From Bacteroidota bacterium (GTDB lineage Bacteria; Bacteroidota; Kryptoniia; Kryptoniales; JAKASW01), in NCBI GenBank assembly GCA_021796055.1, contig JAJYOS010000484.1, positions 1 to 5,543 of the forward strand: a stretch of 5,543 nucleotides of DNA. Reading direction: 5' to 3'. Each line of letters begins with the position of its first letter. The first letter of the stretch is position 1. The notes below the pieces were generated by a model, which saw nothing but the letters and a program-made list of their open reading frames with translations, searched no databases and was not told the DNA's origin. Positions 1 to 5,543 of this stretch are shown in pieces. The position numbers were made by a program, and so were the translations under genes.

Positions 1-54
1 GATTTCAAGCCGGTCTCCATCACTCGTTTCCAGCCTAAAGAACGAAAGTATTGA
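1..54 (+). CDS. sdhA: Succinate dehydrogenase flavoprotein subunit, C-terminal end only (partial)
   Basis: Frame 1 is open from the window edge to TGA at 52-54 and encodes the 17-residue tail DFKPVSITRFQPKERKY. A short basic tail of the form 'PVSITRFxPKxRxY' is how SdhA proteins typically end, and the next gene is sdhB, the usual gene order. SdhA carries covalent FAD and oxidises succinate to fumarate in complex II; none of its catalytic residues lie in this window. Only 15 bases separate its stop from the sdhB start, so the two are surely cotranscribed. The identification rests on the tail plus context, so it is good but not independent proof. Confidence 0.82.
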   Translation, partial: DFKPVSITRFQPKERKY

Positions 55-59
55 AAGGA
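55..59 (+). promoter_or_regulatory. Shine-Dalgarno sequence of sdhB
   Basis: AAGGA lies directly after the sdhA stop and ends 10 bases before the ATG at 70. The purine-rich GGCGGAAGA between them could also pair with 16S rRNA. This supports ATG 70 as the start and shows that this organism does use SD pairing for at least this gene, unlike the TPR gene at 993. Confidence 0.6.
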
Positions 60-69
60 CGGCGGAAGA

Positions 70-777
70 ATGAAAGTCACTCTGCGTATACAAAGATATA
101 ACCCCGAAAGAGACACCGAGCCATATTATCAGGAGTTCATTGTCGAGGCCGGGGACGATAAGGAGAGGATACTCGATCTTCTTCACCAGGTGAAGTGGAA
201 ATACGACGGCACTCTCACTTTCCGACGGTCCTGCGCGCACGGCGTCTGCGGGTCGGACGGAATAAGAATTGACGGCAGGAACCGTCTTGCGTGCTCGACT
301 CTACTGAGAGACGTCAACTACAAGAAACCAGTCGTCATAGAGCCGCTGCCGTCGATACCGATAATCAAGGATCTCATCGTCGACATGTCGGATTTCTACA
401 AGAAGTACGAGGCAGTGAAGCCGTATCTCGTGAATAACTCTCCGCCTCCGGAGCACGAGCGCTACCAGACAAACGAAGACGCGGAGAAACTGTTCGAGTC
501 AGCGAAATGCATACTCTGCGCCTGCTGCACTACTTCGTGTCCCTCTTCATGGTCGGATGATAACTACATCGGGCCGGCAGCCTTGCTGAAGGCTTACCGG
601 TTCGTGTTCGACACCCGCGATGAAGCGGGCGACGAGAGGCTCGATGTGGTAGACACTCCGGACGGTATCTGGAGATGTCATACCATCTTCAACTGCGTCG
701 AAGCGTGCCCGAAGGAAATCAACCTGACCTGGCACATTTCACAGCTGAAGAAGCAGCTCGCCGAACGGGAAATGTAA
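70..777 (+). CDS. sdhB: Succinate dehydrogenase iron-sulfur subunit (complex II)
   Basis: This 235-residue protein has the normal length for the family. It relays electrons from the FAD of SdhA through three iron-sulfur clusters to quinone at the membrane anchor, on the cytoplasmic face of the inner membrane. The N-terminal ferredoxin-like domain holds the [2Fe-2S] motif C55-x4-C60-x2-D63-x11-C75; the Asp in place of the third Cys is also found in E. coli SdhB. The C-terminal domain has CxxCxxCxxxCP at C147, C150, C153 and C157, and C203-x5-C209-x3-C213-P. By comparison with E. coli, C147/C150/C153/C213 bind [4Fe-4S] and C157/C203/C209 bind [3Fe-4S]. H204 and I206 match E. coli quinone-site residues H207 and I209. 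The loop after C157 has one Trp (W161) and is one residue shorter than the FWWN loop of E. coli. The gene follows sdhA at 15 bases and is the last of its operon, since a terminator follows 25 bases after the stop. The membrane anchor gene is not seen and probably lies upstream of sdhA. A fumarate reductase subunit is the main alternative; sequence alone does not fully exclude it. Confidence 0.96.
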   Translation: MKVTLRIQRYNPERDTEPYYQEFIVEAGDDKERILDLLHQVKWKYDGTLTFRRSCAHGVCGSDGIRIDGRNRLACSTLLRDVNYKKPVVIEPLPSIPIIKDLIVDMSDFYKKYEAVKPYLVNNSPPPEHERYQTNEDAEKLFESAKCILCACCTTSCPSSWSDDNYIGPAALLKAYRFVFDTRDEAGDERLDVVDTPDGIWRCHTIFNCVEACPKEINLTWHISQLKKQLAEREM

Positions 778-802
778 CCGCGAGAAAACAGGATTCGCAC
801 GA

Positions 803-835
803 AATGGCGGGCCCGGACCCGCCATTCTTCTTGTT
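803..835 (+). terminator. Intrinsic terminator after sdhB
   Basis: A perfect 9-bp inverted repeat, AATGGCGGG (803-811) and CCCGCCATT (818-826), closes on a 6-base loop CCCGGA. It is followed by a pyrimidine- and T-rich tail (CTTCTTGTT). The stem is GC-rich and starts 25 bases after the sdhB stop, the expected place for the end of the SDH transcript. The tail is interrupted by C and G, so termination may be incomplete. Confidence 0.8.
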
Positions 836-839
836 CGGG

Positions 840-947
840 GGAATAGAACACGGATCTTACTGATCGTAGAGATGCTCACGGAACGAGCTTCTGACGGATC
901 GAGATCCGAGAATATCCGTCCTATTCGTGTTTTCCGTGTCCAATTCC
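840..947. repeat. Degenerate nested inverted-repeat element in the intergenic region
   Basis: The ends are imperfect inverted repeats: 840-854 (GGAATAGAACACGGA) against the reverse complement of 933-947 (GGAATTGGACACGGA), matching at 13 of 15 positions. Inside lies a perfect 7-bp pair, GACGGAT (893-899) and ATCCGTC (914-920), and CACGGAA (877-883) can pair with TTCCGTG (932-938). The motif CACGGA/ACGGAT thus recurs on the left and its complement on the right, so the whole 108 bases could fold into a branched hairpin. No coding potential was seen. It looks like a decayed palindromic dispersed repeat (REP/MITE-like); similar ACACGGAT-type palindromes occur, as I recall, between genes in Bacteroidota/Chlorobiota genomes. 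Mobility or function is not shown. Confidence 0.45.
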
Positions 948-958
948 TTTTTTCGTCC

Positions 959-987
959 TTTCGCAATCCTGTTTAAGACTTTATATT
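959..987 (+). promoter_or_regulatory. Possible sigma70-type promoter immediately before the TPR gene
   Basis: A good -10 hexamer TATATT sits at 982-987, with a weak -35 candidate TTTCGC at 959-964 and a 17-base spacer. Transcription would then start at about 993-995, on the start codon itself, giving a leaderless or nearly leaderless mRNA. A new promoter is expected here because the SDH operon is terminated upstream and the next gene begins at 993. The local AT-richness contrasts with the coding sequence on both sides. The -35 match is poor, so the exact site is uncertain. Confidence 0.3.
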
Positions 988-992
988 AAAGC

Positions 993-3407
993 ATGTTAAA
1001 ACGAATCTCTTTGATTTTGAGCGTTATGCTTGTACTCGCCGGCGCTTCTTACGCGCAGGAGAGCCAGGTGGATTCCGATCTAAAATTCGGCAAAGAACTT
1101 CTTCAGAATAAAATGTATGACCTTGCGGAGGAGCAGTTCAGCAAGTTCCTGCAGCAATATCCGACCTCTCCGTCGGCGGGGCAGGCCAGATATTATCTTG
1201 CCGTGTCTGAGTACGAACAGAAGAAATTTTCGATTGCCGCGACGAACTTCCAGACATTTGCCGTCCAATACCCGAGCGACCCCCTGGCTTCCAAAGCGTG
1301 GTTGAGTGCCGGTGAATCTTACGCGAAGGTGAACGACTATGCCAACGCGGGTCTTTCGTATGAAAGGCTCCGGGTGTTTTATCCCAAGGACATCAACGCA
1401 CCCGAGGCGCTTCTGAAGGCGGCGAAATATTTCGAGCTGGCCGGCGACACCGCGCGCGCAGAAGTGTCGCTACTCACGGTTGTGCAGGACTATTCCACGA
1501 CTTCAAGTTATTTCGATGCGACGCTGCAGCTTGGCAACCTCTATCTCGGCTCGGGGCAGTTGTTGAAGGCCGAGAACCAGTACAGGGCCCTCCTGACTTC
1601 GGACAACGATTCCGTGCGGGTCATGGGTCTCCTCGCGCTGGGGAGGCTCAACAGGATGAGAGGAATGCCGCTACAGGCGGAAAGATATTTGAAAGACGCG
1701 TCCGCGCTGAATATTGCCCCTCAAAGCCTGGACGCAACTCTTGAGAGCGTGGAGATCGATTTGGAGGCCGGTAATTTCAATGTGGCACTCCAACGCGCGA
1801 ATGAAATGGACACAACGAAGCTGGCTGCTGCACAGAAGCGCAGATTGAAATTTGAAAAAGCTTATGCCGGAATCGCGCTCGGCCAATGGCAGGCAGGCAC
1901 GGCTTCCATTGTCACTCTCCCGGCCAGATACAGGGTAAGGTTGGCATCGCTCCTCAACTCCAAGGGGGAGTATTCCCGGGCACTTTCAATCCTCCGCGAT
2001 CTGCCGGAGAGCGAATCGAACGAGTCCAATCTGAATCTTTATTCCGAGATAGCCTACAGAGCCGGTAGGATGAGACTCGCGGATTCTCTTCTGTCGCAGG
2101 CCGCCGCCCTGTCCAAGAATCCCGACGTCAGGGTGGTTGTGAAGCTTCTCGACATCGAAAACAATTACATTAAAGATCCCGAGAAAACCAGGGAGACGTT
2201 TTTTAGGCACGAGAATATTCTGAAAGGAAGACCCGATGCCTACGCTTTCTACAGGGCCAGGTCCGAAGAATCCATTGGAAACTATGCTGCCGCGGTCGGC
2301 GATTATGGCGAGATATCGTCCGAATTTCCCGAGTCTGACTACGCGCCAGCCGCGGACAGCCTTTCAACGTACGATCAGGATTTCAAGGAAGTGAACTACC
2401 GCGACGCGGTCGTCAGTATGGCAGATATACTCCTCGACCAGGGCTCGGCAGACAAGACGAGTGCGCTCTTCCATCTGGGCAATCTCTACGAAAAGGAATT
2501 GAAGGATTATGGTAAGGCGGCCAGGGTCTACAAGCAGTTGGCTACCGTAGCCACTGGAGACACGCAAAGGGTCGCGGAATACCTGTACGCTGGTGCAGTA
2601 GCCAAAATTGGGGGGGCGAACACCGGAAGGGATTCCGAGGCATTCTCAGTCTACCAGAAGCTTTCATCCGGGTTGACTGCCGATTCGATTGCTGAGAAGT
2701 CGCTGTTCAAGGTCGCGGTCATGGAGGCTGCGTCCGGGGACTCTCTCGGAGCAGAGAACTCCGCCCTTCAGTTCGTCCAGCGTTTCGCCAATTCACCTCT
2801 TGTGCCCCAGGCCTACGCAATTATCGCCCGGTCTCTTTACGGGAGCGGTGCGTTTCATGAGGCTATTGCGCAGGCTTCGCTCGCCGGCCCCTTGCCGGAG
2901 GCCCAGCTTGTCAAGGCCAAATCGGAGATCGCCATAGATTCGCTCCAGGACGCGAAAGTCACGCTGGAAGCCTTCCTTTCCTCAACTCCCCCGAGGAAGT
3001 TCCTGCTTGAAGGGGAACTGGTATATGCCGACCTCCTTCAGAAAATGGACGTCGACGCGATGCAATTCTACGTGGGGGTGCTCGATAGACTTGAACCTTC
3101 AAAATTCAAGATTAAAGTCGCAACCCGGCTGGCTGATTACCTTTACGCGGCAGGGAGATATGACAGTGCCTATTCAGTTTATAAGACCATCGGGAAGGAC
3201 GAGCTGTGGTACCGTGTGTCCCCGGCAGTTCTTTACAAAATGGCGTACTGCAAACTGAAATCCGGTGACCTGAATAATGCCAGGGAGCTTTTCCGGGAAG
3301 TGGCGACGAATTCCACCGATTCAACCATTGTCTTCGACTCGTACTTTCAGCTTGGAAACATATATTCTTCTCTGGGTGACAATCGAATGAGCGCGTCTTT
3401 TTTTTGA
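993..3407 (+). CDS. Exported TPR-repeat scaffold protein, N-terminal part (frame broken at 3398-3405)
   Basis: This 804-residue reading frame begins with a clear Sec signal peptide: basic MLKR, a hydrophobic core (residues 5-18) and a likely signal peptidase I cut after A21 (SYA|QE). There is no lipobox Cys, so the mature protein is probably soluble in the periplasm. The signal peptide fixes the start at ATG 993, although no Shine-Dalgarno sequence precedes it. The mature part is TPR helical hairpins throughout. The first three are of the BamD/YbgF (CpoB) kind, with helix B ending in 'YPxS/D' (for example residues 31-60, 64-97 and 99-134); more diverged hairpins follow to the end. The signature LGN(L/I)Y recurs at residues 181, 495 and 787. 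TPRs bind proteins; no catalytic motif is seen. The frame stops at TGA 3405-3407 in the middle of a TPR, and the same repeat continues one base out of phase in the next entry; joined, the protein would have about 1165 residues. Its partner and pathway are unknown. Alternatives are a real truncated protein or a pseudogene. Confidence 0.85.
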   Translation: MLKRISLILSVMLVLAGASYAQESQVDSDLKFGKELLQNKMYDLAEEQFSKFLQQYPTSPSAGQARYYLAVSEYEQKKFSIAATNFQTFAVQYPSDPLASKAWLSAGESYAKVNDYANAGLSYERLRVFYPKDINAPEALLKAAKYFELAGDTARAEVSLLTVVQDYSTTSSYFDATLQLGNLYLGSGQLLKAENQYRALLTSDNDSVRVMGLLALGRLNRMRGMPLQAERYLKDASALNIAPQSLDATLESVEIDLEAGNFNVALQRANEMDTTKLAAAQKRRLKFEKAYAGIALGQWQAGTASIVTLPARYRVRLASLLNSKGEYSRALSILRDLPESESNESNLNLYSEIAYRAGRMRLADSLLSQAAALSKNPDVRVVVKLLDIENNYIKDPEKTRETFFRHENILKGRPDAYAFYRARSEESIGNYAAAVGDYGEISSEFPESDYAPAADSLSTYDQDFKEVNYRDAVVSMADILLDQGSADKTSALFHLGNLYEKELKDYGKAARVYKQLATVATGDTQRVAEYLYAGAVAKIGGANTGRDSEAFSVYQKLSSGLTADSIAEKSLFKVAVMEAASGDSLGAENSALQFVQRFANSPLVPQAYAIIARSLYGSGAFHEAIAQASLAGPLPEAQLVKAKSEIAIDSLQDAKVTLEAFLSSTPPRKFLLEGELVYADLLQKMDVDAMQFYVGVLDRLEPSKFKIKVATRLADYLYAAGRYDSAYSVYKTIGKDELWYRVSPAVLYKMAYCKLKSGDLNNARELFREVATNSTDSTIVFDSYFQLGNIYSSLGDNRMSASFF
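3391..3407 (+). other. Frameshift junction at a T8 run (TTT TTT TGA G)
   Basis: The upstream frame ends at TGA 3405-3407. The downstream frame is closed on its 5' side by TGA at 3388-3390, so the two can be joined only within 3391-3404, most of which is the run of eight T at 3398-3405. Dropping one T gives ...SASFFERAGGSNPGA..., which completes a TPR helix and enters the next reading frame without a gap. A ribosome could do the same by a +1 slip on TTT before TGA, as in prfB (CTT TGA C), but no upstream internal SD-like spacer is present. A homopolymer length error or mutation is the simpler reading. Confidence 0.8.
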
Positions 3408-3438
3408 GAGGGCGGGTGGGTCCAACCCGGGAGCGCTA

Positions 3439-4491
3439 GTGAAAGCTGCGGATATCTATTTCGGGATGGGAGATTATGACGACGCTGGCCGTGTCTACCG
3501 CGATATTCTCGGCGCCACAGGCATTGATACTCTCCGTACTTATTCGGCGGCGCGGCTGGTCGAGATCGATTATCTGACCGATAGGATAAAGGCGGCGGAT
3601 CTGAACGCGGCGAAATTCAGGAAAACCTATCGTGACGCCGGAGATCGTTACATTGCCCGTTTTCTCGTTGACAAAGCAGAGTATTTCATTCGCAACAAGA
3701 AATACAAAGAGGCGAGTATAATACTCGACGACATAAAGAGTGATTACGACCATACCCCGGCTTACCCGCGGTCGGTACTTGACAAGGCGCAGATTTTTGT
3801 CGAAGAGAGCGATCTTGCCAAGGCTGCGGAAACACTGAAGGAGCTCCTATCTAAATTTCCCGATGCCGATGTCGTTCCGGAAGCCCACCTTGAACTCGGA
3901 AACATTTACTACGCTCAGGAGAAATTCCAGGACGCGTCGGACAATTTCAGGGCCGTCTATCTCGATTCTCTTGCCAGCCGCAATATCGTTCGCGACGCGA
4001 TGAGCCAGCTCATAAGCTCATACGAGTCGCTAGGCATGTACGACGGCGCTCTGGATATTACCAGGAAATTCATTGCCATGTTCCCCGATGATAAGTCAAT
4101 CATGGACAAAAGGATAAAGGTGGGAATCCTTTACGAAGAGCTCAGATACTTCGATCAGGCCCTGATAACGTTCCAGAGCCTGGTCAAGGAGGCGAATCGT
4201 GATTATCAGGCGGAACTTCATTATTATGTCGGTGCGATCTATGACGACAAAGGGGATTACGCGAACGCAATCCTTGAGTTTTTAAAGGTTCCTTACCTGG
4301 TGACGCCGAGCGCGGTCGTCGACTGGGCCGCCCAGGCGTATTATATGGCGGGTAAATGCTATGAACAGTTGAATAAGCCGAACGAAGCGATTGCAATGTA
4401 TCAGAAAATCGTCGATAAACCCAACACCGACCCGACATTCATCACCGGTGCGGAAAGAGAAATAAACAGAGTAAAGGCGCTTTTGAAATAA
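3439..4491 (+). CDS. Exported TPR-repeat scaffold protein, C-terminal part (continuation in +1 frame)
   Basis: The frame is open from 3391 and encodes 350 residues counted from GTG 3439, ending at TAA 4489-4491. It has no signal peptide and starts inside a TPR, so by itself it would stay in the cytoplasm; it is best read as the rest of the gene that starts at 993. TPR hairpins are seen at about residues 2-24, 73-101, 112-142, 148-175, 187-216, 225-250, 258-283 and 298-327. LGNIY at residues 153-157 repeats the signature found three times in the upstream part, direct evidence of common repeat ancestry. The chain ends with a short basic helix (EREINRVKALLK) typical of a natural C-terminus. GGGAG at 3429-3433 lies 5 bases before GTG 3439, so reinitiation to make a separate C-terminal protein is possible, though I think it unlikely. 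The stop overlaps the next start by one base. No function beyond protein binding can be read from it. Confidence 0.8.
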   Translation: MKAADIYFGMGDYDDAGRVYRDILGATGIDTLRTYSAARLVEIDYLTDRIKAADLNAAKFRKTYRDAGDRYIARFLVDKAEYFIRNKKYKEASIILDDIKSDYDHTPAYPRSVLDKAQIFVEESDLAKAAETLKELLSKFPDADVVPEAHLELGNIYYAQEKFQDASDNFRAVYLDSLASRNIVRDAMSQLISSYESLGMYDGALDITRKFIAMFPDDKSIMDKRIKVGILYEELRYFDQALITFQSLVKEANRDYQAELHYYVGAIYDDKGDYANAILEFLKVPYLVTPSAVVDWAAQAYYMAGKCYEQLNKPNEAIAMYQKIVDKPNTDPTFITGAEREINRVKALLK

Positions 4492-4493
4492 TG
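4489..4493 (+). promoter_or_regulatory. Stop-start overlap TAATG (translational coupling)
   Basis: The TPR stop TAA (4489-4491) shares its last A with the ATG of the next gene (4491-4493). Only a weak, distant SD candidate (AAAGG, 4473-4477, 13 bases away) precedes that ATG. Translation of the downstream gene therefore probably depends on ribosomes finishing the TPR gene. If so, the frameshift at 3405 would also reduce the downstream product. Confidence 0.65.
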
Positions 4494-5543
4494 TTTGAGA
4501 AAGAAATATCCGGCTACGCGTTCAACATCACGAAACGTTACACGGGAGGTCGTGTAAAGCTTAACACTCTACTGTCGGATGTTGAGCTTCCTGAGGACTT
4601 CAAAAAATTCGCCGAAGCTGAAGTCGAAGAGTTGATTGACCAGGAAAAGCTGGGGGAAAGCAGGACGGGCAAGTTTGATCTGTCAACCCCTGATATACAG
4701 GCGCTCTTCAAGGAGATCCGCCATGTTCTCAAGAACTCGCATGAGTTTTCGAGGGAGGAATTCCTCGAACTTGCCGACAAAGCCTCAAAGTTTGTCTTCA
4801 ATTACGTGATCAGACCCCGCTGGACGCTCGAGAAGTTCCTGTTCAAGGGCGAGCAGCAGATCGAAAGGCCCTCTATCGCGAAAGTCTCCAGGTTCTTCAA
4901 CTGCTATTCGTACTACCCGAAGGGGATAGCAGAATACCTGGATTTCCACAACAGGAGCGAGTTGGATATTGAAACATGGAGGAGGCTTCACTCCAAGATC
5001 GACGAACATCTGCTGAGCACGCTTCCGGCGAAGTTGAGCAGCCTGACGTCGCCGATCTTCAAGTTGTTCGAGTTCTCTTCCGGGGTCGACAAGGTCCCGT
5101 CGGACGCGATGCTTCTCTTTTTCCGTGATAAATCTGCGACTGAAATTGTTGACCGGATTGAATTCGCGAAGGAAGTAAAGAGCATACGTTCCCTCGATGT
5201 GATGACTTTGGCAATGATCCTGGAAGCATCGTCCAAAGAGGTAAGCCAGAACATCGCAGTGCTTCCCGCGAGTGAAGAACCTCCAAAGGAATTCCGGAGT
5301 TTCGAAAGACAGAAAGTAACGCATCCGCTGCGACCGGAAGAGCCTGCAGCACCCAGAGTGCCTGAAGTAATGAATGAGTCTCCCGGTCAGCCTCCGACCG
5401 CCGAACAGCGTAATCCCTTACCTTCTCCAAGACCGGAGCCATCGGTGCCTCCGGAAGGGCGGAGGGGAAAAACACCCGCCTCTGTCCGCACCTTCATGTC
5501 GGCAAAGCTCGAAGAAAAAATCCTGAAGAAGATCTTCCGCGGG
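4491..5543 (+). CDS. Uncharacterised protein with central proline-rich linker (3' end beyond window)
   Basis: From ATG 4491 the frame stays open to the window edge, giving 351 residues and no stop; the true length is unknown. I do not recognise the family. No signal peptide or membrane segment is visible, so it is probably cytoplasmic. Residues 1-255 are a charged, mostly alpha-helical domain rich in Glu, Lys, Phe and Leu, with aromatic clusters at 101-119 (FVFNYVIRPRW, then FLF) and 135-153 (FFNCYSYYPKG...). Residues 260-329 form a low-complexity linker rich in Pro, Glu and Arg, surely disordered. At 330-351 a basic amphipathic helix (SAKLEEKILKKIFRG) begins a second folded part that continues past the edge. 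C138 is the only Cys. The one-base overlap with the TPR gene means the two form an operon and probably serve one process. It could be a regulator or an adaptor with two folded ends on a flexible linker, but that is inference from shape only. Confidence 0.8.
   Translation, partial: MFEKEISGYAFNITKRYTGGRVKLNTLLSDVELPEDFKKFAEAEVEELIDQEKLGESRTGKFDLSTPDIQALFKEIRHVLKNSHEFSREEFLELADKASKFVFNYVIRPRWTLEKFLFKGEQQIERPSIAKVSRFFNCYSYYPKGIAEYLDFHNRSELDIETWRRLHSKIDEHLLSTLPAKLSSLTSPIFKLFEFSSGVDKVPSDAMLLFFRDKSATEIVDRIEFAKEVKSIRSLDVMTLAMILEASSKEVSQNIAVLPASEEPPKEFRSFERQKVTHPLRPEEPAAPRVPEVMNESPGQPPTAEQRNPLPSPRPEPSVPPEGRRGKTPASVRTFMSAKLEEKILKKIFRG

Noticed and set aside
675..863. Plus-strand frame across the end of sdhB and the terminator
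   Set aside because: It overlaps the conserved cluster-binding end of sdhB in another frame and reads through the terminator hairpin; the product has no family features.
895..908. Short palindrome CGGATC-GA-GATCCG as an operator
   Set aside because: It lies inside the larger inverted-repeat element and is explained by it. The location, over 80 bases before the likely promoter start, gives no specific support for a repressor site.
3398..3405. The T8 run as the tail of an intrinsic terminator within the TPR gene
   Set aside because: No GC-rich inverted repeat lies just upstream (3360-3397), so it is not a terminator hairpin plus U-tract.
3436..3753. Minus-strand frame of 105 codons at the start of the second TPR part
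   Set aside because: Antisense to a clear TPR coding region; no recognisable motif and no supporting start signal.
3439..4491. The second TPR reading frame as an independent gene
   Set aside because: It begins inside a TPR, has no signal peptide, shares the LGNIY repeat with the upstream part, and joins it exactly when one T is dropped. A separate start at GTG is possible but less likely.
4785..5475. Several overlapping minus-strand open frames opposite the last gene
   Set aside because: They lie opposite a + strand frame that is open over 1053 bases with sensible protein composition. Their own products are Arg/Pro-rich without domains, as expected of shadow frames.

Overview
The window carries the end of a succinate dehydrogenase (SDH) operon and, after a terminator, a second two-gene unit. 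That unit is a very long exported tetratricopeptide-repeat (TPR) protein, split in two by a one-base frameshift, followed by a translationally coupled gene of unknown function that runs off the window edge. All genes are on the + strand. The composition is moderate in G+C. SdhB with an Asp at the fourth [2Fe-2S] ligand position, an exported TPR scaffold without a Shine-Dalgarno sequence, and an intergenic ACGGAT/ATCCGT palindromic element would fit a Bacteroidota/Chlorobiota/Ignavibacteria-like bacterium. That placement is a low-confidence inference; no taxonomic marker gene is present.

Layout: 1-54 is the last 17 codons and the stop of sdhA. 70-777 is sdhB, complete, with all three iron-sulfur cluster motifs. 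778-992 is a 215-base intergenic stretch holding a convincing intrinsic terminator (803-835), a degenerate inverted-repeat element (840-947) and a possible promoter directly against the next start codon. 993-3407 is the N-terminal 804 residues of the TPR protein with a Sec signal peptide. 3398-3405 is a run of eight T that ends in the stop TGA. 3439-4491 is the C-terminal part of the same protein in the +1 frame. 4491-5543 starts in the overlapping TAATG and codes for at least 351 residues of an unrecognised, probably cytoplasmic protein with a proline-rich linker.

Function: SdhA and SdhB form the catalytic, membrane-extrinsic part of complex II (succinate to fumarate, electrons to quinone). 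The TPR protein is probably a periplasmic or envelope scaffold. If the frameshift is repaired or bypassed it would be about 1165 residues. The tight coupling to the downstream gene suggests that the two products work together, but nothing in the sequence names the process.

The most notable point is the frameshift. The two reading frames can only be joined within 3391-3404, which is mostly the T8 run, and the junction reads TTT-TGA-G. That resembles the +1 shift site of prfB, but a sequencing or assembly indel, or a real length mutation in the homopolymer, explains it as well or better. I found no tRNA or rRNA gene, CRISPR array or transposase.
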